Positions 1 through 7,616 of a DNA stretch of 64,000 bases are shown here, in pieces. A model generated the notes under the pieces. The model was given only the letters and a program-made list of their open reading frames with translations. It made no database searches and was not told the origin of the DNA. This DNA comes from Georgenia faecalis (GTDB lineage: Bacteria > Actinomycetota > Actinomycetes > Actinomycetales > Actinomycetaceae). A program made the position numbers and the translations under genes. The stretch's first letter is position 1; every line of letters begins with the position of its first letter. The stretch covers positions 248,001 through 312,000 of the forward strand of contig NZ_CP033325.1 in NCBI RefSeq assembly GCF_003710105.1. Reading direction: 5' to 3'.

Positions 1-138
1 AAGGAACCCGGCGGTGCCGGCCGCGAGGACGAGCGCGGCCCGCCGGGCATCGGCGAAGAAGAACAGCCGGAAGCGGTGGTCGAGGAGGGTCATCGCCCCG
101 AGGCAGACGAGGAGGACGAGGAGGTAGGCGGCGCTCAT
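1..138 (-). CDS. Lycopene cyclase subunit (CrtYe/CrtYg type), N-terminal part
   Basis: Partial gene; the window ends after 46 codons. The protein begins MSAAYLLVLLVCLGAM, a membrane segment, followed by LLDHRFRLFFF. This matches the start of the small membrane subunits of heterodimeric lycopene cyclases of actinobacteria, which ring-close lycopene or flavuxanthin to beta-, epsilon- or gamma-type carotenoids. The ATG overlaps the TGA of crtI (ATGA), so it is the fourth gene of the leftward crt operon and probably translationally coupled. The second cyclase subunit and any lycopene elongase would lie to the left, outside the window, so the final pigment (C40 or C50) cannot be decided here. Confidence 0.75.
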   Translation of the reverse strand, partial: MSAAYLLVLLVCLGAMTLLDHRFRLFFFADARRAALVLAAGTAGFL

Positions 139-1712
139 GCGGGCTCCGGCAACGGTCCGGTCGAGGTGTCGCCGCGCAGGCGCTTGAGGAGCACCTCGGC
201 GCTGATGAGGCACATGGGCAGCCCGATGCCCGGGATGACGGAGCTGCCGGCGTAGTACAGGCCCGTCACGCGCCGGGAGACGTTCCCGGCGCGGAACATC
301 GCGCTCTGGTCGAGGGTGTGGGCCAGGCCGAGGGCGTTGCCGCGCCACGTGCGCAGGTCGGTGGCGAAGTCGGCGGGGCCCACGGTGCGGCGCACGACGA
401 CCCGCTCGGCGAGGTCGGGGACCCCCGCCCACGCCGCCACCTGGGCCACGGCCGCGTCCGCCACCGCCTCCACCCACGGTGACCCGGCGCCGTCGACGCC
501 GCCGGAGCCCAGCGCGGGGTCCGCGGGGACGGGGACGAGGACGAAGAGGTTCTCGTGACCCGGTGGCGCCACGTCGTCGGTGGCGCTGGGCCGGCACACG
601 TACAGCGACGTGGGGTCGGGGAAGGCGGCGGGCCGGGCGTCCCGGCCCGGGAAGACCCGGTCGAACGTGGCGTCCCAGTCCTGCGCGAAGAACAGCGAGT
701 GGTGGGCGAGCTCGGGCAGCGCGCCCCGCACCCCGAGCATGACGAGGACGGCGCTGGGGCCCGGGGTGCGCCGGCGCCACCAGCGCGGTGGGCGGGAGCG
801 CAGACCCGGGGGCAGGAGCGCCGTCTCGGTGTGGAAGAGGTCGGCGGTGGCGACGACGACGTCGGCCTCCACGTGGAAGGGGCGCCCCTCGGCGTCGTGA
901 CCGCTGACGCCCGTGGCCCGCGCGCGCCGACCGCCGCGTCCGCGCTGCGGGGCCGTGGTGATCGCGGTGACGGTGGTGCGGGTGCGCACGTCTGCCCCGC
1001 CCGCCCGGGCGAGGTCGGCGAGGGACTCGACGAGCCGCGCGAAGCCACCGCGCGGGTAGAGCACACCGTCGGTGAGGTCGAGGTGGCTCATGAGGTGGTA
1101 CATGCTCGGCGTGAGCCGCGGCGAGGAGCCGAGGAAGACCGCGGGGTACCCGAGGATCTGGCGCAGCCGGACGTCGCCGAACCGGCGGGCGACGGCGTGC
1201 TCGAGCGACTCGGTGAGCAGCCGGGCGAGGGCGGGCGCGCGGCGCAGGACCGCGGGCGTCGCCAGCGGCAGCAGGGACGCGTAGCTCGTGTAGAGGAAGT
1301 GCCGCTTGGCCATGGTGTAGGTCGAGGCGGCGGAGTCGAGGTAGGCGCCCAGCCGGGCCCCGGCGCCCGGCTCGACGCCCTCGAACAGGGCGACGGCGTC
1401 CGTGCGGTCCGAGCGCACGTCCAACGGGTCGTGGCGCTCGAAGAACACCCGGTATCCGGGGTCGAGCCGGACGAGCTCGAGCTGGGCCTGCGCGCTGGTG
1501 CCGAGGAGCCGGTAGAAGTGGTCGAAGACCTCGGGCATGAGGTACCACGAGGGCCCCGTGTCGAAGGAGAACCCGTCGGCGTGCCAGGCGCCGGCGCGTC
1601 CGCCGAGCTCGGCGCGCGCCTCGAGCAGGGTGACGTCGTAGCCCTCGTGGGCGAGGAGGGCCGCGCTGGCGAGGCCGGCGACCCCGCCACCGACGATGAC
1701 GGCGGTGCTCAC
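135..1712 (-). CDS. crtI: Phytoene desaturase CrtI
   Basis: 525 aa, starting at a GTG that overlaps the TGA of crtB (GTGA). The N-terminus carries the FAD dinucleotide-binding motif VIVGGGVAGLASAALL followed by LLEARAELGGRAG. The C-terminus has the carotenoid-desaturase signature around YYAGSSVIPGIGLPMCL. The family desaturates 15-cis-phytoene stepwise to lycopene at the membrane with FAD. Length and motif layout are typical of bacterial CrtI. A low-complexity Arg/Gly patch (near QRGRGGRRARA) sits in the middle of the protein and looks like a lineage-specific loop. It lies between crtB and the lycopene cyclase subunit in a four-gene overlapping operon, which supports the assignment over diapophytoene or other amine-oxidase-like desaturases. 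Confidence 0.93.
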   Translation of the reverse strand: MSTAVIVGGGVAGLASAALLAHEGYDVTLLEARAELGGRAGAWHADGFSFDTGPSWYLMPEVFDHFYRLLGTSAQAQLELVRLDPGYRVFFERHDPLDVRSDRTDAVALFEGVEPGAGARLGAYLDSAASTYTMAKRHFLYTSYASLLPLATPAVLRRAPALARLLTESLEHAVARRFGDVRLRQILGYPAVFLGSSPRLTPSMYHLMSHLDLTDGVLYPRGGFARLVESLADLARAGGADVRTRTTVTAITTAPQRGRGGRRARATGVSGHDAEGRPFHVEADVVVATADLFHTETALLPPGLRSRPPRWWRRRTPGPSAVLVMLGVRGALPELAHHSLFFAQDWDATFDRVFPGRDARPAAFPDPTSLYVCRPSATDDVAPPGHENLFVLVPVPADPALGSGGVDGAGSPWVEAVADAAVAQVAAWAGVPDLAERVVVRRTVGPADFATDLRTWRGNALGLAHTLDQSAMFRAGNVSRRVTGLYYAGSSVIPGIGLPMCLISAEVLLKRLRGDTSTGPLPEPA

Positions 1713-2569
1713 GTGGTGCGGGTCCGCCCGGCGAGGGCGGCCGCGGCCAGGCGCGCCTTGACCGGCCCGGGAACGCGGACGCGGGCCGCCAGGAGGTCCG
1801 GGGCGGGGGTGCGGCGCAGCCGGCGGGCGAGCTCGGCGAAGAGGGCGTGGGCGACCCGGACCGCCCGGGCGCTCGCGGGAGGCAGGGCGGCGATGCCGGA
1901 GGCGGCGAGGGTGAGATCGGCGTCGATGTCGGCGAGGATACGGCGTTTGTCGGTCTCCGTGAACACGGCGGGGTCGATCCCGGGGAAGTAGCGCCGCCCG
2001 AGCCGGCCGTCGTCGTCGGCGAGGTCGCGCAGGAAGTTGATCTTCTGGAACGCGGCGCCGAGGGCCCGCGCGGACGGCTCGAGCGCGAGGTAGCGCGCGG
2101 CGCCGTCGGGCTCGGTCACGAGGAACACGCGCAGGCACATGAGCCCGACCACCTCGGCCGAGCCGTCGACGTAGGCGGTGAAGCTCGCCTCGTCGTGGGT
2201 GGTCCGGGTGATGTCCATGCGCATCGAGGCGAAGAACGGCGCGGTGAGCTCCGCCCCGAAGCCCGCGTGGCGGGCGGTGCGGGCGAAGGCGTGGACGAGG
2301 ACGTTGGTGCTGTACCCCTGGGCCATGGCGCGCTCGCAGTCCGCCTCGAGCGCGTCGAGGGCCGCGCGCTGGTCCCCGCCGGCCTCGGCGGCGGCGCCGT
2401 CGACGATCTCGTCGGCGAGCCGGACCAGGCCGTAGACGTTGCGCACGTGGACGCGCTGGTCCGCCGGAAGGGTGCGGGTCGCGAGGGCGAAGCTCGTCGA
2501 GTAGGTGCGCACCGCGGCGTCGGCGCACCGCTGGGCGAGCGTGTCGTAGAGGTCGAGCCGCCGCGTCAT
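1709..2569 (-). CDS. crtB: Phytoene synthase CrtB
   Basis: 286 aa, starting MTRRLDLYDTLAQ at an ATG that overlaps the crtE stop (ATGA); a start nine codons upstream is also open but lies inside crtE. Motifs of the trans-isoprenyl diphosphate head-to-head synthases are visible: YSTSFALATRTL, the first Asp-rich region in RLADEIVDG, and the second in NFLRDLADD followed by GRRYFPG. The enzyme condenses two geranylgeranyl diphosphates to phytoene, the committed step of carotenoid synthesis. It is flanked by crtE (substrate supply) and crtI (product use), with overlaps on both sides. Confidence 0.93.
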   Translation of the reverse strand: MTRRLDLYDTLAQRCADAAVRTYSTSFALATRTLPADQRVHVRNVYGLVRLADEIVDGAAAEAGGDQRAALDALEADCERAMAQGYSTNVLVHAFARTARHAGFGAELTAPFFASMRMDITRTTHDEASFTAYVDGSAEVVGLMCLRVFLVTEPDGAARYLALEPSARALGAAFQKINFLRDLADDDGRLGRRYFPGIDPAVFTETDKRRILADIDADLTLAASGIAALPPASARAVRVAHALFAELARRLRRTPAPDLLAARVRVPGPVKARLAAAALAGRTRTT

Positions 2570-3684
2570 CGGGCCGCCTCGACGTGGGTGGTGCACGCCT
2601 CGAGGGCGGCGAGGACGTCACCGGCGAGGTCGGTGAGGAACGGGGCGATCGCCTCGGGCACCACCGGGCCGGCGACGCGCGCGTGGACCTGCGCGACCTC
2701 GTGGCGCACCTGGGCGTCGGTGCGCCCGGGCGCCTCCGACCGCGCCAGGGCGCGACGCACCCGCGCGGCGTCGGCCGGGGCGAGGTCCGGCCGGCCGACG
2801 TCCCCGGCGATCTCCGCCCACACGGGCAGGCCCTGGGCGTGGAGCAGGAGCGGCGTCCGCTTCCCCTCGCGCAGGTCCGAGAGGTCGCTCTTGCCGCTGA
2901 CGGCCTCGGGGGTGAAGACCCCCTCGAGGTCGTCGACGAGCTGGAAGGCGCGCCCGAGGTGGCGCCCGACGGTGTCGAGCTCGGCGACCAGCGCGTCGGG
3001 TGCGTCCGCGAGGACCGCCCCGGCGCGCAGCGGGGCCTGGAAGGAGTACATCGCCGTCTTGGCGTCGGCCACGGCGAGCGACTCCGCCATCGTCGGCTGG
3101 TGCAGCCCCAGCCCGAAGCAGCTGTCGGCGAGCTCGCCCGCCGCCGAGACGAAGACCGTCTCGGACAGGAGGGAGCGCAGACGGTCGGCGACGGGGCGCG
3201 GCACGTCCACCTGCGCGACGAGCTCGTGGGCCTGGGCCAGGGCGAGGTCCCCGGCGAGGACGGCGCAGGCCAGGGCCCAGCGCCGGGCCCGGCCGTCCTC
3301 GACGCCGGCGTCCTGCGCGAGGGCGAGCATCGTCGCCGCGAGGTTCGGCTCGCCCCGGCGCACGGTGTCCGCGTCGATGAGGTCGTCGTGGATGAGGAAG
3401 GCGGTGTGGAGCATCTCCATCGCGGCGGCCACGGTGACCGCCGCCTCGCTGCGCCGGCCGCCGAGGTGGTCGTGCGTGGCGAGGACGATGCGGGCGCGGA
3501 ACCGCTTGCCGCCCTGGACACTGCGGCCGATCTGGGCCCACAGGGTCGCGTAGATCTCCGCCTGGCCCGCGTTGGTCTGCGCCCGGTCGAGGACGGCGCG
3601 GAGCAGGGCGGAGACGTCGTCGTCGGGCGTCACCGTGCCCAGGCCGTGCCCCGTGCGTCCGGGCCTACCGTCAGTGATACTCAC
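2566..3684 (-). CDS. crtE: Geranylgeranyl diphosphate synthase CrtE
   Basis: Polyprenyl synthetase family protein, 372 aa from the GTG at 3684. The first Asp-rich motif is in LIHDDLIDADTVRRGEPN and the second in FQLVDDLEGVF; KRFRAR is the substrate-binding basic segment. It elongates FPP/DMAPP with IPP to GGPP and heads the crt operon. The start is uncertain. The GTG at 3684 lies seven bases after a CAGACT box on the minus strand, a spacing used by leaderless actinobacterial transcripts. A GTG at 3633, giving a protein 17 residues shorter, is the alternative. Neither has a good Shine-Dalgarno. The gene is divergent from the glycosyltransferase at 3746. Confidence 0.85.
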   Translation of the reverse strand: MSITDGRPGRTGHGLGTVTPDDDVSALLRAVLDRAQTNAGQAEIYATLWAQIGRSVQGGKRFRARIVLATHDHLGGRRSEAAVTVAAAMEMLHTAFLIHDDLIDADTVRRGEPNLAATMLALAQDAGVEDGRARRWALACAVLAGDLALAQAHELVAQVDVPRPVADRLRSLLSETVFVSAAGELADSCFGLGLHQPTMAESLAVADAKTAMYSFQAPLRAGAVLADAPDALVAELDTVGRHLGRAFQLVDDLEGVFTPEAVSGKSDLSDLREGKRTPLLLHAQGLPVWAEIAGDVGRPDLAPADAARVRRALARSEAPGRTDAQVRHEVAQVHARVAGPVVPEAIAPFLTDLAGDVLAALEACTTHVEAAR

Positions 3685-3745
3685 CCTGCTGAGTCTGAGG
3701 GTGCGCGCACGAGGCCGCACCCGCACGTGCAGGACGAGGAGGGGC

Positions 3746-4474
3746 GTGCCGACGATCTCCGTGGTGATCCCGGTGCGGGACGACGCCGCTCCCCTGGAGG
3801 CGTGCCTGCGTGCGCTGCGCGGCCAGCGCCTGGCCCCGTACGAGATCGTCGTCGTCGACAACGCCTCCTCCGACGCGAGCGCGGACGTGGCCCGCAGGTA
3901 CGGCGCCCGCGTCGTGGCGGAGCCGCGCGTCGGGATCCCGGCGGCCGCCGCCACGGGCTACGACGCGGCGCGCGGTGAGCTCATCGCGCGGTGCGACGCC
4001 GACAGCCGCCCCCCGCCGGACTGGCTGGAGCGCATCGCGGCCGCGTTCGCGGACGACCCCACGCTCGACGCCGTCACGGGCTCCGGGACCTTCTACGACC
4101 TCCCTCGCTGGTGCGCCCGCCCGCTGTCGGTGCTCTACCTGGGCTCCTTCTACGTGGCCACCCACCTCGCGCTCGGGCACCCGCCGCTGTGGGGGTCGAA
4201 CATGGCCGTGCGGTCGTCGGCGTGGCGGGCGGTGGCGAGCGCCGTGCACCGGGAGGACCCCGAGCTCCACGACGACATCGACCTCGCCTTCGTCCTCGGG
4301 CCCCGCCGGCGGCTGCGCTACGACCGCACGCTCCGGGTGGGGGTCTCGGGGCGTTCGCTCGACCCCGCGGGTCTGCCGCGCCGTTTCCGGAGGGCTGGGC
4401 GCACACTGGCGGTGAACTGGCCGGCGTGCCCGCCGTGGGTGCGCTGGGCCCGACGGTGGGGGATCGGGTCGTGA
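3746..4474 (+). CDS. Family 2 glycosyltransferase
   Basis: 242 aa, starting at a GTG preceded by AGGAGG. The N-terminus, PTISVVIPVRDDAAPLEACL, followed by EIVVVDNASSDAS and a C-D-A-D motif in LIARCDADSRPP, is the GT-A fold with its DXD metal site. HDDIDLAF further on matches the ED/DD catalytic-base region. The sugar donor and acceptor cannot be read from sequence. The stop overlaps the next gene (GTGA), so it is probably co-translated with the membrane protein at 4471. It is divergent from crtE, so a role in carotenoid glycosylation is conceivable, but the sequence does not show it. Confidence 0.8.
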   Translation: MPTISVVIPVRDDAAPLEACLRALRGQRLAPYEIVVVDNASSDASADVARRYGARVVAEPRVGIPAAAATGYDAARGELIARCDADSRPPPDWLERIAAAFADDPTLDAVTGSGTFYDLPRWCARPLSVLYLGSFYVATHLALGHPPLWGSNMAVRSSAWRAVASAVHREDPELHDDIDLAFVLGPRRRLRYDRTLRVGVSGRSLDPAGLPRRFRRAGRTLAVNWPACPPWVRWARRWGIGS

Positions 4475-5142
4475 CGCAGGTGCTGACGGTCGGTGCGGAC
4501 GTGCTCCGCCTGGGTGGGGTGGTGAGCCTCGCCGTCGCGGTGGTGTCCTACGACGGCATCGCCGTGGCCCTGTTCGCCCTGGTGCTCCTCGGCCTTCTCG
4601 TCCCGCGCGTGCTGCGCGTGCCGCCGGCGCTCGACGTGGTCAACGGCGTCGCCGTCCTCGTCGCGGCCTGGAGCGCCGTCCTCGATCTCTACGACGCCGT
4701 GCGCTGGTGGGACCTCGTCGTCCACGCCGTGTGCACCGGGGCGCTCGCGGCCGTCGCCGCCTCCCTCCTCGACCGGGCGGGGGCTGCCGGCGTCCGCGGT
4801 CCGGCCGCGGCGTCGAGGCGGGCGGCGGCCCTCGGCCTGGTGCTGGGGGTCCTGTGGGAGATCGGCGAGTGGACCGGCCACACCTTCCTCGACCCCGAGA
4901 TCTACATCGGCCCCGCGGACACGCTCGGCGACGTCCTCGCCGGCGTGGTCGGCGCCGCCGTCGCGGGTGCGGCCATCGGCGCGGGCGCGCGGGTGCACCA
5001 TTCCGGGAACGCTTCCACAACATATTCGGCACGTGTTGACGGTTCTGTTGAGAATCGCCGGAATAGTGCCGGGGTGGACGGCGCGAGCCGCCCGGCGGGG
5101 CTGCGCCGGGAGCGCCCGGATAAGAAGATGCACGGCCACTGA
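4471..5142 (+). CDS. Polytopic membrane protein, YjdF/DUF2238-like
   Basis: 223 aa with about five hydrophobic segments between residues 5 and 170. Conserved-looking polar residues sit within the membrane region: WDLVVHAVCTG, then WEIGEWTGHTF and GPADTLGDVLAGVVG. This pattern resembles DUF2238 (YjdF) proteins of unknown function. The GTG start overlaps the stop of the glycosyltransferase. The last 50 residues (from about 5010) are encoded by markedly less GC-rich DNA that looks intergenic, so the native C-terminus may simply have run into non-conserved sequence. No enzymatic role is claimed. Confidence 0.6.
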   Translation: MTQVLTVGADVLRLGGVVSLAVAVVSYDGIAVALFALVLLGLLVPRVLRVPPALDVVNGVAVLVAAWSAVLDLYDAVRWWDLVVHAVCTGALAAVAASLLDRAGAAGVRGPAAASRRAAALGLVLGVLWEIGEWTGHTFLDPEIYIGPADTLGDVLAGVVGAAVAGAAIGAGARVHHSGNASTTYSARVDGSVENRRNSAGVDGASRPAGLRRERPDKKMHGH

Positions 5143-5220
5143 CGAACCGCAAACGGAGCGTGGCGCGGAGCACAAACCCACAGGGCGAAGATCGAGATCT
5201 ACGTCGCACGTGGTCGCGGC

Positions 5221-5236
5221 GTACCATGGGCGCGTG
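5221..5236 (+). promoter_or_regulatory. Leaderless -10 box at small ORF 5234
   Basis: TACCAT at 5221-5226 lies seven bases before the GTG at 5234, a TANNNT-to-start distance typical of leaderless mRNAs in high-GC actinobacteria. No Shine-Dalgarno is present. Position and consensus only; no transcript data. Confidence 0.45.
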
Positions 5237-5398
5237 GACCCCTTCGTCGAACTCGTGCCCTCCATCGGTGTCGGCATTCTCTTCTTCTTCGTCATCCGCG
5301 CCATCGTGCAGGCTGACCGGCGCGAACGCGCCGCGGTGCGCCGGTTGGAGGAGCAGGCCGACCGGGCTGCCGGAGGGGATACCGCAGGTCATTCGTGA
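5234..5398 (+). CDS. Small single-pass membrane protein upstream of lsr2
   Basis: 54 aa. It begins VDPFVELVPSIGVGILFFFVI, one transmembrane helix, followed by a charged tail (RAIVQADRRERAAVRRLEEQAD) likely to be cytoplasmic and helical. I recall similar small proteins of unknown function near lsr2 in related actinobacteria, but give no function. The start is the GTG placed directly behind a TACCAT box, consistent with a leaderless transcript. It ends 108 bp before lsr2 and is on the same strand. Confidence 0.6.
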   Translation: MDPFVELVPSIGVGILFFFVIRAIVQADRRERAAVRRLEEQADRAAGGDTAGHS

Positions 5399-5436
5399 CA
5401 ATCGCGGGTCCGGCAATTATGCTCGATGACAATCGC
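5395..5436 (+). promoter_or_regulatory. Putative lsr2 promoter with flanking direct repeat
   Basis: GTGACA at 5395-5400 and TATGCT at 5418-5423 are separated by exactly 17 bp, a sigma-70/HrdB-like arrangement giving a leader of roughly 75 nt before lsr2. The 10-mer TGACAATCGC occurs twice, at 5396-5405 and 5427-5436, a 31 bp period that places one copy over the -35 and the other at the start site. This AT-richer patch could be a regulator or Lsr2 binding site. Confidence 0.45.
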
Positions 5437-5506
5437 TTAACCGGACCCGCGGTCAGCGAGGTTCGCCGGCCGCCGCAGGTGGCACACATCACACGAAAGA
5501 GGAACC

Positions 5507-5845
5507 ATGGCGCAGAAGGTTCAGGTCATGCTTGTCGACGACATTGACGGCTCGAAGGCGGACGAGACCGTGACGTTCAGCCTCGACGGGGTCTCTTATG
5601 AGATCGACGTCACGCGTGAGCACGCGACCGCTCTGCGCGAGTCCTTCGCCGAGTGGATCGGCCACGCCCGCCGGTCCGGCGGACGCAAGCCCGCCGCGCG
5701 TCGGCGCAGCACCGGTGGCCGCGGCTCGGCCTCGGACAGCGACGCCGGGAAGGTCCGTGAGTGGGCGCGGGAGAACGGGTACACCGTCTCCGAGCGGGGC
5801 CGGATCTCCGCCGAGATCCGCGAGGCCTACGACAAGGCCCACTGA
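5507..5845 (+). CDS. lsr2: Lsr2 nucleoid-associated protein
   Basis: 112 aa. The N-terminal dimerisation domain begins MAQKVQVMLVDDIDGSKADETV and contains VSYEIDVT. The C-terminal DNA-binding domain contains VREWARENGYTVSERGRIS and IREAYDKAH. The conserved Arg-Gly-Arg minor-groove AT-hook-like motif is present as RGRIS. Lsr2 is the H-NS-like silencer of actinobacteria, bridging AT-rich and horizontally acquired DNA. Good Shine-Dalgarno (AGAGGAA, 5 nt before the ATG). A Ser/Gly/Arg linker separates the domains, as usual in the family. It is followed by a strong hairpin. Confidence 0.95.
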   Translation: MAQKVQVMLVDDIDGSKADETVTFSLDGVSYEIDVTREHATALRESFAEWIGHARRSGGRKPAARRRSTGGRGSASDSDAGKVREWARENGYTVSERGRISAEIREAYDKAH

Positions 5846-5861
5846 GCAGCCGCTTGTGATG

Positions 5862-5894
5862 GACGCACCGCCGAGGGTTCCCCGGCGGTGCGTC
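5862..5894 (+). terminator. Hairpin after lsr2
   Basis: Perfect 12-bp inverted repeat: GACGCACCGCCG at 5862-5873 pairs with 5883-5894, with a 9-nt loop. It lies 16 nt after the lsr2 stop. There is no U-tract, as is common for GC-rich actinobacterial terminators. Confidence 0.7.
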
Positions 5895-5950
5895 GTCGTA
5901 TGGGGCCCTGGTCCCGTGGCCATCGGGGAGCAATGCGGCAGGATGGACCC

Positions 5951-6688
5951 ATGACTTACACCCTCGTGCTGCTCCGCCACGGCGAGAGCGACTGGAACGC
6001 CAGGAACCTGTTCACCGGCTGGGTGGACGTCCCCCTCTCGGAGAAGGGCGTCGAGGAGGCCAAGCGGGGCGGGCAGATGCTCGTCGACGCGGGCGTCCGC
6101 CCCGACATCGTCCACACCTCGCTGCTGCGTCGCGCTATCACGACGGCGAACCTCGCCCTCGACGTCGCCGACCTCCACTGGCTGCCGGTCAAGCGCAGCT
6201 GGCGGCTCAACGAGCGCCACTACGGCGCCCTCCAGGGCAAGAACAAGAAGGAGATCCGCGAGGAGTACGGCGACGAGCAGTTCATGCTCTGGCGCCGCTC
6301 CTACGACGTCCCGCCGCCGGCCATCGAGCCCGGCTCGGAGTACTCCCAGGACACCGACCCGCGCTACGCCGGTGAGCCGATCCCGGACAGCGAGTGCCTC
6401 AAGGACGTCCTCGACCGCGCGCTGCCCTACTGGGAGTCCGACATCGTCCCCGACCTGCGGGCCGGCAAGGGCGTCCTGGTCGCGGCCCACGGCAACTCGC
6501 TGCGGGCGATCATCAAGCACCTCGACAACATCGACGACGAGACCATCGCGGGCCTCAACGTCCCCACGGGCATCCCGCTGCTCTACGAGCTCGACGACGA
6601 GCTGCGTCCCACCACCCCCGGTGGCCGGTACCTCGACCCCGAGGCCGCGGAGGCCGCGATCAAGGCCGTCGCCAACCAGGGCAAGTAG
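5951..6688 (+). CDS. gpmA: 2,3-bisphosphoglycerate-dependent phosphoglycerate mutase
   Basis: 245 aa. It interconverts 3- and 2-phosphoglycerate in glycolysis and gluconeogenesis. The phosphohistidine motif [10 protein letters not shown] (His10) is present, as are the acid/base Glu88 in [14 protein letters not shown] and the second histidine motif [11 protein letters not shown]. Length matches dPGM (about 250 aa) rather than the smaller phosphatase members of the superfamily. The ATG has AGGA seven bases upstream. It is isolated between two strong hairpins (5862-5894 and 6701-6737), so it is probably monocistronic. Confidence 0.95.
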   Translation: MTYTLVLLRHGESDWNARNLFTGWVDVPLSEKGVEEAKRGGQMLVDAGVRPDIVHTSLLRRAITTANLALDVADLHWLPVKRSWRLNERHYGALQGKNKKEIREEYGDEQFMLWRRSYDVPPPAIEPGSEYSQDTDPRYAGEPIPDSECLKDVLDRALPYWESDIVPDLRAGKGVLVAAHGNSLRAIIKHLDNIDDETIAGLNVPTGIPLLYELDDELRPTTPGGRYLDPEAAEAAIKAVANQGK

Positions 6689-6700
6689 TACCCACGCGAT

Positions 6701-6737
6701 GACGGCCCCCGCTGCGCACGGCGCGGCGGGGGCCGTC
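6701..6737. terminator. Terminator between convergent gpmA and phoU
   Basis: Perfect 12-bp stem: GACGGCCCCCGC at 6701-6712 pairs with 6726-6737 across a 13-nt loop. It is placed between the two convergent genes and could serve both. The following 60 bp are low-complexity GCCCGG/GCGGGC repeats with no coding potential. Confidence 0.7.
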
Positions 6738-6808
6738 GTGTGCCCGGCCCGGACGCGCCCGGCCCGGTCCCGCCCGGCGCGGGCGGCGCGCCCGGCGCGG
6801 GCGGCCGG

Positions 6809-7471
6809 TCAGGCGTCGAAGGCGACGGAGTTGCTCAGGTCCCCGGTGACGAGGAACGAGATCCGGCGGGCGACCGAGACCCCGTGGTCGCCGAAGCGCT
6901 CGAAGTAGCGGCCGAGCAGGACCCCGTCGATGAGCTCCTGCTTGGTCATCTCCACGTCGGCGTCGAGCATGATGCGGAACGTCTCGCGGTGGAGGTCGTC
7001 GAGGGTGTCGTCGTCCCGCTCGACGCCGGCCGCCTGGGCCAGGTCGCGGGACTCGAGCAGCTCGGTGACCTGGCGGGCCACCTTGACGGCCGCCACCCCC
7101 ATCTGGTCGAAGATGTCCCGCATGGGCACGCTCGGGGCGAGCTCCGGGTAGCGTCCGCGCGCGACGTAGGCGATGTGCCGGGCCAGGTCCCCCATCCGCT
7201 CCAGGGTCGCGGACAGCCGCAGCGCGGTGACGACGACGCGGAGGTCGGTGGCCACGGGCTGCTGGCGCGCCAGCAGGGAGACGCACTGCTCGTCGAGGCG
7301 CCGCTCGATCTCGTCGATCGCCTCGTCCGCCTCGATGACCCGCTCGGCCAGCTGGAGGTCCGCGGTCCGGAGGGCGGTCGACGCGCTCTCGATGGCGTCG
7401 ACGACGAGCGTGCTCATCTCCCGCAGGCCGTCGCCGACCTGTTCGAGCTCCTGCTTGAAGATCTCACGCAC
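6809..7471 (-). CDS. phoU: Phosphate-signalling regulator PhoU
   Basis: 220 aa, starting VREIFKQELEQVGDGL at a GTG behind GGGAG. The two PhoU three-helix repeats are visible (residues about 10-95 and 115-205), each with the E/D-rich metal-binding motif: ERMGDLARHIAYVAR in the first and ERFGDHGVSVARRISFLVTG in the second. PhoU couples PstSCAB transport state to the sensor kinase and keeps the Pho response off when phosphate is plentiful. It is divergent from the senX3-regX3-type pair, the usual arrangement in Micrococcales, and a PHO-box-like repeat lies in between. Confidence 0.93.
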   Translation of the reverse strand: MREIFKQELEQVGDGLREMSTLVVDAIESASTALRTADLQLAERVIEADEAIDEIERRLDEQCVSLLARQQPVATDLRVVVTALRLSATLERMGDLARHIAYVARGRYPELAPSVPMRDIFDQMGVAAVKVARQVTELLESRDLAQAAGVERDDDTLDDLHRETFRIMLDADVEMTKQELIDGVLLGRYFERFGDHGVSVARRISFLVTGDLSNSVAFDA

Positions 7472-7511
7472 CGTCGGCTCCCTCACTTGTGTTCCTGGCG
7501 TCCACCGTAAC

Positions 7512-7552
7512 GTTTCACCCCCCGGTGAACGAAGGGTGCCGCGCGGGTGAAC
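7512..7552. promoter_or_regulatory. PHO-box-like 11-bp direct repeats between phoU and the sensor kinase
   Basis: Read on the minus strand, GTTCACC occurs at 7552-7546 and again at 7530-7524, exactly 22 bp (two 11-bp units) apart. A degenerate middle unit, CGGCACC, lies at 7541-7535. An inverted TTTCACC at 7512-7518 follows. Direct 11-bp repeats of GTTCACC are the PHO-box signature of PhoP/RegX3-type regulators in actinobacteria. The site lies 53 bp upstream of phoU and 61 bp upstream of the kinase, so autoregulation of either is plausible. Confidence 0.6.
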
Positions 7553-7600
7553 GGCCGGCCACCGGGCGCCCACGGCGCCGGGGCGGGCGCCGCGGGGCCC

Positions 7601-7616
7601 TACGCTCGGTGTCGTG
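7601..7616 (+). promoter_or_regulatory. Leaderless -10 box of the SenX3-like kinase gene
   Basis: TACGCT at 7601-7606 lies seven bases before the GTG start at 7614, with no Shine-Dalgarno in between. This indicates a leaderless transcript starting at the GTG. Confidence 0.5.

Noticed and set aside
1847-3978. Overlapping plus-strand frames across the crt operon
   Set aside because: They are antisense to crtE and crtB, whose motifs are unambiguous, and have shadow-like composition.
6741-6808. Small RNA or extra hairpins in the GCCCGG/GCGGGC repeats after gpmA
   Set aside because: Simple-sequence GC repeats will fold in many ways; no promoter-like box or defined structure supports an RNA gene.
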